Of a stretch of 64,000 bases of DNA, positions 35,989-43,541 are shown in pieces. The translations under genes and the position numbers were made by a program. The notes below the pieces were generated by a model, which saw only the letters and a list, made by a program, of their open reading frames with translations, made no database searches and was not told the DNA's origin. The DNA is taken from NCBI GenBank assembly GCA_965115885.1, contig OZ220479.1, positions 2,170,001 through 2,234,000 of the forward strand, given 5' to 3'. The stretch is from BD2-11 sp965115885. GTDB lineage: Bacteria > Gemmatimonadota > Gemmatimonadetes > Longimicrobiales > Gaopeijiaceae. Each line of letters begins with the position of its first letter. Position 1 is the first letter of the stretch.

Positions 35989-37131
35989 CTAGGTCAGCTG
36001 GCGCGCCATCTCGAGCAGCTCGGCGTTGTTCCGGGTGCGCCCCATGAGGCCGAGCAACTCGGTCATCGCTTCCGCCGGGGGCTTGTGCGCCAGCTTGCGA
36101 CGGAAGGCGCGGGAGAGGGCGAGCGCTTCGGGCGAGAGCAACAACTCCTCGCGTCGGGTCGCCGAGGAGACCAAGTCGATGGCCGGGAAGATGCGCCGGT
36201 CGGCGAGTTCGCGGGAGAGCAGCAACTCGCTGTTTCCCGTGCCCTTGAACTCCTCGAAGATGACTTGGTCCATGCGCGACCCGGTGTCGACCAGCGCGGT
36301 GGCGACGATGGTCAGCGATCCTCCGCCCTGCGCGTCGCCGATGTTGCGCGCGCTGCCCAGGAACCGCTTCGGCTTCTCCATCACGCTCGCGTCCAGCCCG
36401 CCCGACAGGGTGCGCCCGCTACCTCCCTCGACGTTGTTGTACGCACGCGCCAAGCGCGTGATGGAGTCCAGGATGACGACCGCGTCCTGACCCATCTCGA
36501 CCCGCCGACGGGCGCGCTCCATGAGGATCTCGGCGACCGCGACGTGACGCTCCGGCGGAAAGTCGAAGCTCGAGGCGACGACCTCGCCGTACCCGCACAT
36601 CTCCATCTCGGTGATCTCCTCCGGGCGCTCGTCGACCAGCAGGATGTAGAGGTGGCAGTTCGGGTGGTTGGTCACGATCCCCTGCGCCACGCGCTGGAGG
36701 ACGGTCGTCTTCCCCGCCTTCGCCGGAGCCACGATCATCGCCCGCTGTCCCTTGCCGAAGGGACAGAAGAGGTCGATGACGCGGTTGGTGAAATCGGGCT
36801 GTCCGAGGTGCGTGACCTCGCACTCCAGCTTGAGCTGATCCCTTGGGTGGAGGGCGCCCATGCGGGTGAACTCGGGACGGTCGCGCAACCCGCCGGGGGG
36901 TTCCCCGTTGACCGCGACGACCCGGGTGAGCGGGGGCGCCTTCCCGTTGCGCGGCCGGTTGCCGACGTCCCCGGCGATCTCGTCTCCCGTGCGCAGTCCG
37001 AAGTTCCGGATGACCTTGGGGCCGACGTACACGTCCCGCTTGGACGCGGTGTAGCCGAACTCGCGCAGGCGGATGAAGCCGGATCCGCTGCCGAGGACCT
37101 GAAGTACGCCTAGGGATTTCCTGTCCGACAC
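35989..37131 (-). CDS. rho: Transcription termination factor Rho (short N-terminus)
   Basis: Rho is the hexameric RNA helicase that ends transcription. The product of about 380 residues starts with the RNA-binding cold-shock-like domain (GVLQVLGSGSGFIRLREFGY, VGPKVIRNFGLRTGD). It continues with the ATPase: Walker A MIVAPAKAGKTTVL, Walker B AVVILDSITRLARAYN, R-loop region GGSGRTLSGG and ELADRRIFPAIDL. The usual N-terminal helical Rho_N domain is not encoded in this frame. The start is uncertain. The GTG at 37131 precedes the cold-shock domain but has a poor ribosome binding site, and the open frame upstream shows no family similarity. Confidence 0.93.
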   Translation of the reverse strand: MSDRKSLGVLQVLGSGSGFIRLREFGYTASKRDVYVGPKVIRNFGLRTGDEIAGDVGNRPRNGKAPPLTRVVAVNGEPPGGLRDRPEFTRMGALHPRDQLKLECEVTHLGQPDFTNRVIDLFCPFGKGQRAMIVAPAKAGKTTVLQRVAQGIVTNHPNCHLYILLVDERPEEITEMEMCGYGEVVASSFDFPPERHVAVAEILMERARRRVEMGQDAVVILDSITRLARAYNNVEGGSGRTLSGGLDASVMEKPKRFLGSARNIGDAQGGGSLTIVATALVDTGSRMDQVIFEEFKGTGNSELLLSRELADRRIFPAIDLVSSATRREELLLSPEALALSRAFRRKLAHKPPAEAMTELLGLMGRTRNNAELLEMARQLT

Positions 37132-37330
37132 GATAGGGGCGAGGGGTTGCCGGGTGCGACGGGATCCCGCGGCCCAGGAACGCGCGGACCGCGAAACGGA
37201 GAGAAGTACCGTACCGCTCCGTACAGAGTGGACAAGGGACCGCGTGCGCACAAGTGCAACCGACGCCGGAACGCTTTCGCGCCCCGGCGCCGGCACCCCG
37301 CCCCGCCACCCCGCCCCGACCTCGCGCAAC

Positions 37331-38422
37331 CTACGCGCGCATGTTCCTCCAAAGCCTTCCGGCGCGACGCGGCGCCCACCGGAACGCGCCCCGGGGACCC
37401 CCGCGGCGGACCGAAATCCCTCGAGCGGGCGGACCGTTCGGCGCCCCGCGCACGCCCGCCCCGCGCCGCCGCGGGCGCACCCGGTCCTCGATCTCGCCGC
37501 TCACCTCGATCCGCTCGCCGTCGCGCACGACCTCGAGCGTCGCCGTCTCGCCCTCGTCGTAGGAGCGCAGGATGCGGCGCGCGTCGGCGGCCGAGTCGAC
37601 GACGCGACCGTCGATGGCCAGGATCACGTCGCCGGCCTCCAGCCCCAGCGGGTTGTCCTCGTCGGCCTCCGTGACCAGCGCGCCGCTCCGGGCGTCGAAG
37701 TAGCGGCCCAGTTCGGGATTCAGCGTCGTCAAGTCGAGGCCGTGCGACGCGCGCGGTCCCAACATCCAAGCCGCCGCGTCGACCTCCGGAAGCCAGCGGT
37801 AGTCGTAGTCCTCCCACTCCTCGCGCATCCGCTCCATGGCCTCGCGAGCCCTCTCGCCGGCTTCCCGGGCGCGCTCGCGGGCCTCCTCCACCACCACGTG
37901 CACGCGGTCCACGTCGAATCCGTCCATCCCCCACATCGTCCGCGTCTCGACCGTGGCCGACGCCGTCGCGCCGTCGCGCAGATACTCCACCTCCACCTCC
38001 TCGCCCGGTTCCAGCTCGCCCGCCAGCAACAGCAGCCGCTGGCTGGGCACGGACCGGTCGGGATCGACGCGCTCCTCCAGATCGGAGTCGGAGAGCGGCT
38101 CGAGCAGGCTGTGTCCGTCGAGCGCGGTGACGACGTCGCCTTCCCGGAGACCCGCCTCCTCGGCGGGTCCGTCGTCGACGACCCCGCGCACCTCGGCGCC
38201 CTCGGCGTCCGCGTCCGCCGGACGCGTGCTCAGCCGGATCCCCAGCATTCCCCGCGACATGAAGTTGCCGTGCACGCGCACGACCCTGCGATCGCGCCCT
38301 TCCCGACCGCGCTCCTGAGCCTCCAGAACCGGCGGCGCCGCGAGCGTCGCCAGCAACGCGGCCATCCGGAATCCCGCTCCGACCCTTCTCGTCCGCCCGT
38401 CTCCCGCCTTTCGCTTCTTCAT
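37331..38422 (-). CDS. Exported protein with two PDZ domains
   Basis: The 363-residue product has a signal peptide (FRMAALLATLAAPPVLEAQ). The first PDZ domain (about 55-150) contains GMLGIRLS and AEEAGLREGDVVTALDG. A charged helix linker follows (EEARERAREAGERAREAMERMR), then a second PDZ domain (about 215-310) with NPLGLEAGDVILAIDGR, and a basic tail. No protease domain is attached, so it probably acts as an adaptor or ligand-binding protein in the periplasm. The start at 38422 follows a GGGAGG site. Confidence 0.85.
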   Translation of the reverse strand: MKKRKAGDGRTRRVGAGFRMAALLATLAAPPVLEAQERGREGRDRRVVRVHGNFMSRGMLGIRLSTRPADADAEGAEVRGVVDDGPAEEAGLREGDVVTALDGHSLLEPLSDSDLEERVDPDRSVPSQRLLLLAGELEPGEEVEVEYLRDGATASATVETRTMWGMDGFDVDRVHVVVEEARERAREAGERAREAMERMREEWEDYDYRWLPEVDAAAWMLGPRASHGLDLTTLNPELGRYFDARSGALVTEADEDNPLGLEAGDVILAIDGRVVDSAADARRILRSYDEGETATLEVVRDGERIEVSGEIEDRVRPRRRGAGVRGAPNGPPARGISVRRGGPRGAFRWAPRRAGRLWRNMRA

Positions 38423-38607
38423 GCGATCCTCCCGGTTTCCCTTCCCCGTCTCGTCTTCGACGACGCCGCGCGCCGGTTCGAGAACTTCGCGGTTGGGGAA
38501 GTCGTCGGCGCACGCCGTCAGACCATCGGACGAGCGCGCGGGCGGGAAGGTTGCACCGCGGCGGGGCTCGGGGCGCGCGGACGCCTCTCGCGGAGGAAGC
38601 GCGAGCC

Positions 38608-40620
38608 CTAGCGCGGGAGCGCGAGCGCGACCAACTCGGCCGCGTGGCCGCGGTCCCCCACCGCCACCGCGACGAACTGACGTCCGTCGGCCAGATAGGT
38701 CATCGGGACCCCGGTCTGGTTGGCGGGCAACTCGAACTCGCCCACGACCTCGCCGGTGGCCTTGTCGTGGGCGCGCAATTTGTTGCCACCCGATCCGTAG
38801 GCCGCGAACATCCCGCCCCCTTCCCCGGCGAATAGCAGGGTGCGGGTCACCATGGTGCCGCCGCGGTCGGGTTTGCCGGTGGGCGGGACGTCCACTCCGG
38901 CCAACGCCGGATGCTCGCGCACGTACTCGGGGGTGTCGCCGTTGGGCCTCGTCCACACGTGGTCGCCGGTGTTCAGGTCGATCGCGGTGATGCGCCCCCA
39001 CGGCGGCTTGACGAGCGGCAACCCCTGGGGGCCCCCTCCCCGCGACCGGCGCAGGGCGCGCCCGGCCACGTAGTCCATGCTGGAGAGGTCCGGGTCGCTG
39101 ACGAGCCCGTGCACCGAGGGGAAGGTCGAGGAGGCGACGTAGAGGATGCCGGTCTCCACGTCGACCGAACCCCCCGGCCAGTTGGCGCCGCCCAGCGAAC
39201 CGGGCAGCGTCAGCGTGCCCAGGGTGCCGTCGGGGTCGATGACCGAGGGCGGAGTGTAGAGGGGCCCGAGACGCAGGCGCGAAACCATTTCCAGCGCCTC
39301 CGCGCGCAGCTCGGGAGTGAAGTCGATCAGGTCGTCCTCGGAGACGCCCTGACGGTCGAAGGGAGCGGGACGGGTGGGGAACGGCTGGGTCGGCGCGCTC
39401 CGCTCGCCGGGAACGTCGCTGGACGGGACCGGACGTTCTTCGATGGGCCAGACCGGCGCGCCCGTGTAGCGGTCGAAGACGTAGGTGAAGGCCTGCTTGG
39501 TGACCTGCGCCACCGCGGGGACGGCGCGCCCGTCCACCTCGACGTCGAGCAGGATGGGGGGCGCGGGCGGATCGTAGTCCCAGATGCCGTGGCGGATCAT
39601 CTGGAAGTGCCACACCCGCTCGCCGGTGCGCGCGTCCAAGCACACCAGGCTCTGGGAGAAGAGGTTGTCGCCGGGGCGGTGGCCGCCGTAGTAGTCGCCC
39701 GTCGGGGCCTCGACGGGCAGGTAGACGTAGCCGCGCTCCTGATCGGCCGAGAACGGAGTCCAGACGGCCGCGTTGCCGGTGCGGCGCCAGGATTCCTCCA
39801 GCCACGTGTCGTTGCCGTACTCGCCCTCTTGGGGGACGGTGTGGAAGATCCACAGGCGCTCGCCGGTGCGCACGTCGTAGCCGCGCACGTGGCCGGGGGG
39901 CATGTCCGGCTTCGGGGGCGAGCCGCCGGAGGGCAGCGCCGTCCCCACCACGGCCACGTCGCCCACGATCGTCGGCGGGGAGCTCGAACCCAGCGGGTCG
40001 GCGTCGACGTCGACCTCGCGCGGACCGAAGTCCCGGCGCAGATCGACCACCCCGTTCTCGCCGAAGGCCGGGTCGGGTCGCCCGGTCCGGGCGTCCAACG
40101 AGACCATGTGATAGGCCGGGGTGATCGCGAGGATGCGCTCCGCCCGGCCGTCGGTCCAATAGGCGACCCCGCGGCCCGAGTTGGCGCGCGGGGCGGTCTC
40201 GCCGCGCGCGCCCTCGTCCATGCGGTACATCCACAGGGTCTCGCCGCTCGCCCCGTCGATGGCCACCACCGCCCGCCGGTAGCCCGCCGTGACGTACAGG
40301 ACGCCGTCCACCGCGAGAGGGGTCGCCCTGTAGTTGAACTCGGGCCGGTCGCCGAAGTTGCGCGCCGCCCACCGCCACGCGATCTCCAAGTCGCCGACGT
40401 TGTCCGCGTCGATCTGGTCCAGGGACGAGTACTTGGTGCTTCCCGCGTCCCCCCCGTAGTGGAGCCAGTCGCCGTCGGTCGCGCCCCGCTGGGCGGCGAG
40501 TTCCGGGGCGGCGGCTCCCGCCGTCGCCGCGGCCGCCAGAACCGCGGCGACGGCGAGCGGGGAACGGGCGCAGGGACTCCGGGCGGGGCTGCGTGGGAAG
40601 CGGTTCGCGACTCCGTGCAT
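38608..40620 (-). CDS. PQQ-dependent quinoprotein dehydrogenase
   Basis: The 670-residue periplasmic enzyme has a signal peptide ending near AAPELAAQ and an eight-bladed PQQ propeller. The typical opening DWLHYGGDAGSTKYSSLDQI is followed by repeated blades such as VYVTAGYRRAVVAIDGASGETLW, VRGYDVRTGERLWIFHTVP and ITAIDLNTGDHVW. It resembles the glucose/pyrroloquinoline dehydrogenase group (GcdA-like) without a membrane domain. No cytochrome c domain (CxxCH) is fused. The substrate is unknown; a sugar or alcohol is likely. The start at 40620 follows CGGGAGTTCCG. Confidence 0.9.
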   Translation of the reverse strand: MHGVANRFPRSPARSPCARSPLAVAAVLAAAATAGAAAPELAAQRGATDGDWLHYGGDAGSTKYSSLDQIDADNVGDLEIAWRWAARNFGDRPEFNYRATPLAVDGVLYVTAGYRRAVVAIDGASGETLWMYRMDEGARGETAPRANSGRGVAYWTDGRAERILAITPAYHMVSLDARTGRPDPAFGENGVVDLRRDFGPREVDVDADPLGSSSPPTIVGDVAVVGTALPSGGSPPKPDMPPGHVRGYDVRTGERLWIFHTVPQEGEYGNDTWLEESWRRTGNAAVWTPFSADQERGYVYLPVEAPTGDYYGGHRPGDNLFSQSLVCLDARTGERVWHFQMIRHGIWDYDPPAPPILLDVEVDGRAVPAVAQVTKQAFTYVFDRYTGAPVWPIEERPVPSSDVPGERSAPTQPFPTRPAPFDRQGVSEDDLIDFTPELRAEALEMVSRLRLGPLYTPPSVIDPDGTLGTLTLPGSLGGANWPGGSVDVETGILYVASSTFPSVHGLVSDPDLSSMDYVAGRALRRSRGGGPQGLPLVKPPWGRITAIDLNTGDHVWTRPNGDTPEYVREHPALAGVDVPPTGKPDRGGTMVTRTLLFAGEGGGMFAAYGSGGNKLRAHDKATGEVVGEFELPANQTGVPMTYLADGRQFVAVAVGDRGHAAELVALALPR

Positions 40621-40748
40621 CGGAACTCCCGGCTGCGGGGGCGGGCCACCGGCGCCCGTGCGGGCGCACGCCAGCGAATGTCGTGCACGAGGGGCGGCTT
40701 CACAACTTCCGCCGGGTGCGGCGGGGCGGACGCGCCGGAAATTCCGGT

Positions 40749-41258
40749 TCAGTTCGGGTGCATCTTGAAGCTGAATCGGCGCGGCCGCTTCCCTTCCGGA
40801 ACCGGCTCCTCGGCCGAAGAATCCGGCGGCGCTTCGGCGGCGCCGGATTCGCTCCGCCCTCCCATCGCCGCCAGGGCCGCGGCGCGGGTCTCGTACACGG
40901 GGATGATCCTGTTGAAGCCGCTCAGCGACACGACCGCGGCGGTCGTCCAAGAGAGCCGGCACATGCCGATGACCCTCCCCTGACCGCGGAACTTGCGGAC
41001 CAGTCGCAACAGGACGCTGAGTCCCATGCTGCTCATGTAGGAAAGGTCTCGCATGTCCAGCAACAGGGCCCGCTCTCCCGGCGGGATCCCCGACTCCAGG
41101 ACTTCCCCGAAGACGGAGTTGTTCGAGGCGTCGACGCGGCCTTCGGGGGACGCGATCAAGACTCCGTCCTCCCGGTCCCAGCCCACTTTCAGGACCGTGG
41201 ATTTCTTCTCCAAGGCTCTCTCCGGATTTCGCTGTGGCGGAGGCGGATCGGCGCTCAT
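40749..41258 (-). CDS. STAS-domain protein (anti-sigma factor antagonist-like)
   Basis: The 169-residue protein has a STAS fold at about 20-130. The segments are VLIASPEGRVDASNNSVF, ALLLDMRDLSYMSSMGLSVLLRLVRKF, then RVIGMCRLSWTTAAVVSLSGF and IPVYETRAAALAAM. The serine in MSSMGL occupies the position phosphorylated in SpoIIAA-like proteins. A basic, alanine-rich tail of about 40 residues is added. It is the last gene of a row of tiny genes and overlaps the preceding one (ATGA), which suggests it is part of their system. No anti-sigma kinase is encoded nearby. Confidence 0.82.
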   Translation of the reverse strand: MSADPPPPQRNPERALEKKSTVLKVGWDREDGVLIASPEGRVDASNNSVFGEVLESGIPPGERALLLDMRDLSYMSSMGLSVLLRLVRKFRGQGRVIGMCRLSWTTAAVVSLSGFNRIIPVYETRAAALAAMGGRSESGAAEAPPDSSAEEPVPEGKRPRRFSFKMHPN

Positions 41259-41614
41259 CCGGTTGCCTCGGACGCCCGCTTCTCGACGCGTCTCACGGAC
41301 TCCGCTTCCTCCAGCCTGCGCTCCAGCTCCTCCAAAGCGGAGACGGAAAGCTGCATCTGCACGTCCATCGGCCTCCCGTTTCTCTCGCACAACTCCCGCA
41401 TGAACTCGATGGCCTCCTCGAGAGGCTCGCGGATCCTTCCCAGCGCCGCCTCGATGCATTCCACGCGCACGGGCCCCCTACCGAGGTGCCGCCAAAAAAC
41501 CACGTTCTCGTTCTGCGGATACAGGCGCCGGTCGAGATTCCGCTCGAACGGCCCCGCGCCGCAGAACGTCGAGTACTCCATTCGCTCCAGTACGCGATCC
41601 GCGATGCGCTTCAC
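41255..41614 (-). CDS. Small orphan protein, helical C-terminus
   Basis: The 119-residue product is not recognised. The N-terminal part (ERMEYSTFCGAGPFERNLDR) has aromatic and glycine residues. The C-terminal two thirds are helical and acidic/basic (EPLEEAIEFMRELCERNG, ALEELERRLEEAESVRRVEKR). The GTG start at 41614 is preceded by GAGGAGG and overlaps the upstream stop (GTGA). Its stop overlaps the STAS gene start. Coupling on both sides argues that it is real and works with its neighbours. Confidence 0.65.
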   Translation of the reverse strand: MKRIADRVLERMEYSTFCGAGPFERNLDRRLYPQNENVVFWRHLGRGPVRVECIEAALGRIREPLEEAIEFMRELCERNGRPMDVQMQLSVSALEELERRLEEAESVRRVEKRASEATG

Positions 41615-41856
41615 TCGGCCTCCTCGGTATCCGTCGATCCGCGACGCTCCCGACCGTCGATCCGCGACGTGTCCAGCCGCCAATCCGCGACCTCTCGGCA
41701 GGGGACCGGCTCGTCGCCGCGGATCGGCACGGAACCGTAGGCGCGGCGGGCGGGATTCCTCCGCTTGATCCGGTATTGCGGGCGTGCGTCGAAGAGATCG
41801 TTCCCGAAGTGCCGATCCCAGTCGGTGTAGTGAACGACCCTGTTCTTTGCGCTCAT
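41611..41856 (-). CDS. Very small orphan protein with YGSVP motif
   Basis: The 81-residue product begins AKNRVVHYTDWDRHFGNDLF and continues with a basic part (YRIKRRNPARRAYGSVP), then EPVPCREVADWRLD and a charged tail. A related YGTIP...KPVPYREL pattern is encoded upstream at about 42191-42289, hinting at an ancient duplication. The start at 41856 has GAGGAAGCGCC before it and overlaps the previous stop (ATGA). The function is unknown. Confidence 0.6.
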   Translation of the reverse strand: MSAKNRVVHYTDWDRHFGNDLFDARPQYRIKRRNPARRAYGSVPIRGDEPVPCREVADWRLDTSRIDGRERRGSTDTEEAE

Positions 41857-42194
41857 GGCGCTTCCTCGCCGGCAGAGGCATAAAGCTGCCCGCCCAGCTT
41901 CCGCTCGGCGAACTCCCGCGCTTTCTTGGAGAGCCTCACCAAGACGGCCCCGACCCGCTCCACGCATGCGTCGCAGGTGTTTGCGGGGTACTCGTCGGAC
42001 GCGGGGTCGAGACCGTTGTACACGCCACCTTCGAGATAGACCTTCAGCGGGGGATAGTGGCCCCGCTGGCCCGGCTGGTCGTACAGGACCCACTTCCCGC
42101 ACCACGACCGGAACATGTCCACCCGGTGGGTGCCCATGCCGAGCATCTGTTTCTTGATGTGCCTCACGCTGCTTTTCTTCTCGATCTCGCTCAT
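41853..42194 (-). CDS. Small orphan protein with CxxC motif
   Basis: The 113-residue product has an HRVDMFRSWCGKWVLYD segment and a PPLKVYLEGGVYNG strand region. A CDAC motif at about 77-80 is followed by a helical tail (AVLVRLSKKAREFAERK). Three cysteines (one in SWCGKW, two in CDAC) could bind a metal. It is not recognised as any known family. The start at 42194 follows AAGGGAGATCGA. Both ends overlap neighbouring genes by four bases. Confidence 0.65.
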   Translation of the reverse strand: MSEIEKKSSVRHIKKQMLGMGTHRVDMFRSWCGKWVLYDQPGQRGHYPPLKVYLEGGVYNGLDPASDEYPANTCDACVERVGAVLVRLSKKAREFAERKLGGQLYASAGEEAP

Positions 42195-42289
42195 TCGATC
42201 TCCCTTGCCGCGAGCTCCCGGTAGGGAACCGGCTTGTTGCCGCACTGCGGAATGGTCCCGTAGGGCCGGTAGATGGGGTCCTCACGCGC
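42191..42289 (-). CDS. Possible micro-ORF without a clear start
   Basis: The frame ending at 42191 reads EDPIYRPYGTIPQCGNKPVP and then a short helix. This resembles the middle of the 81-residue protein downstream (YGSVP, EPVPCREV). Its stop overlaps the next start (ATGA), as elsewhere in this row of genes. No ATG, GTG or TTG was found at a sensible place, so the true limits are unknown and it could be a relic. Confidence 0.3.
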   Translation of the reverse strand, partial: AREDPIYRPYGTIPQCGNKPVPYRELAAREIE

Positions 42290-42470
42290 CCTCTTCCTTT
42301 GTGCCGGTGTCCTGCGCAGGGGTCGAAGGATTTCTCCCGTAGCGCCGGTCCCAAATGGGGTCGCAAGCCTCGCACATCGGGTTGAGCCACAGCGTTTCTT
42401 CCGGGTTCCGCCGTGCCCATGCGCACGACGCGGACTTGAAGCGCCTACGGCGGGGGAGCGGCTTCGCCAT
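42282..42470 (-). CDS. Very small orphan protein
   Basis: The product from the Met at 42470 would be 62 residues. It starts with a basic MAKPLPRRRRFKSA stretch, then has WLNPMCEACDPIWDRRYG with a CxxC, and ends in a polar tail. The reading frame is open upstream through VWLIDPKE, so a start near 42494 (GTG next to AAGGAG) is possible. It heads the run of overlapping small genes leading to the STAS protein. The function is unknown. Confidence 0.45.
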   Translation of the reverse strand: MAKPLPRRRRFKSASCAWARRNPEETLWLNPMCEACDPIWDRRYGRNPSTPAQDTGTKEEGA

Positions 42471-42908
42471 CTCCTTCGGGTCGATCAGCCACACCTCCTT
42501 GGGCGGGCCGAGCCCGCCCCGCTCCGGGACCGCCGAGCGGTCGAGCCCGCGGACGCCGCTTCGACGACGTGAAGGCGTCCAATCCTTTCCGGAAACGCGT
42601 CCGGCGACATGCCTCCGGGCAAGAACCGGGACGGGCTCCGGGGATACGGGATGCCCCGAAGTCCACGGAGGGGGCCGGAGGAAACGACGGCCCGCGCAAT
42701 GTAGCGACCCCGTCGCGAGTGTCAAAACGAAGGGTCGGAGCCGCGCCTCCCCCCAAGCGGCGGGCGCGTCCCGCGCGCGTGCCGCCACGGCGTGGAACCC
42801 CACCCGCCGCCCGAGTTGAACCGGCAGCGGAACGGTGGTAGGATCCCGGCGCGCCCGGGAAAGGCGGCGCGGGATCGCGAAACGGGACCGTCGGGCGGGA
42901 GAGGCCAA
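42471..42908. other. Intergenic region between divergent genes
   Basis: This stretch of about 440 bases separates the small-gene operon (minus) from the exported protein (plus). Open frames across it are high-GC artefacts without family similarity. It presumably contains both promoters, but no convincing boxes or operators were seen. Confidence 0.4.
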
Positions 42909-43541
42909 GTGCATCGAACCATGATCGAGAGACCGGGCGGCCCGAGGCGCGGCCGAAGCGCGTCGGCGGCGGCGCTGGCGCTCTGCGTCCTGGCGGGGCC
43001 CGCGTTGCGGCCGGGAAGCGCCTCCCTGCAGGCGCAGATCCCGCCCGAGATCCTCCAGGCCATGGAACGGGGCGGCGCATGGATCGCGTTGCCCATCGAG
43101 GCGGGCGTCGGTTCGTTCCAGAGCGAGTCCGTGCCCACCTTCGGGATCCGCCTTCAGGGCCACCTGCGAATCTGGGAGGAGCACACGGGAAGCTGGCACG
43201 TCGCCGTGCGCGATCTCGCGCGCGACGCCGACCGCGCCGTCCTCGAGCGCCTGATGACTCCGGGCGAACGCGTGGACTTCGACTACCGGACCGGCATGCT
43301 GGGCCAGGTCCGGATCGACGTTCGGTGGAGCGAAGCCCGCGACACGACGCTGCGCGTCTGGGTGGGCGTCGGGCCGACGCCCGCAGCCGACGACGGAGCC
43401 GACGGAGTTCGGTCGGGAGCGTTGCGCGCAAGAAAACGGGGTCGGTCCCCGGTTCGGGACCGACCCCGCCTCCCCCGACGCTCCGCGAGTCCGACGCGGG
43501 CGATCAGCCCGAGGTCGTCGTGGTCGCGGCCCTGGGCATGA
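42909..43541 (+). CDS. Exported hypothetical protein
   Basis: A GTG at 42909, preceded by GGGAGAGGCCAA, starts a product of about 210 residues with a signal segment (SAAALALCVLAGPALRPGSA). An all-beta domain of about 130 residues follows, with GAWIALPIEAGVGSF, FGIRLQGHLRIWEEH, GSWHVAVRD and GQVRIDVRW. I do not recognise the family. From about residue 165 the tail is arginine-rich and is encoded by the terminator hairpin and the end of the convergent aminotransferase gene. The natural C-terminus may therefore have been near 43390 and lost its stop. Confidence 0.55.
   Translation: MHRTMIERPGGPRRGRSASAAALALCVLAGPALRPGSASLQAQIPPEILQAMERGGAWIALPIEAGVGSFQSESVPTFGIRLQGHLRIWEEHTGSWHVAVRDLARDADRAVLERLMTPGERVDFDYRTGMLGQVRIDVRWSEARDTTLRVWVGVGPTPAADDGADGVRSGALRARKRGRSPVRDRPRLPRRSASPTRAISPRSSWSRPWA
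43437..43468 (-). terminator. Intrinsic terminator for the HisC-like gene
   Basis: A perfect 13-base stem (CGGGGTCGGTCCC with its complement) and a six-base loop are followed on the minus strand by GTTTTCTT. It begins 35 bases after the HisC-like stop codon. The other side lacks a T-run, so it mainly serves the minus strand. Confidence 0.75.
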
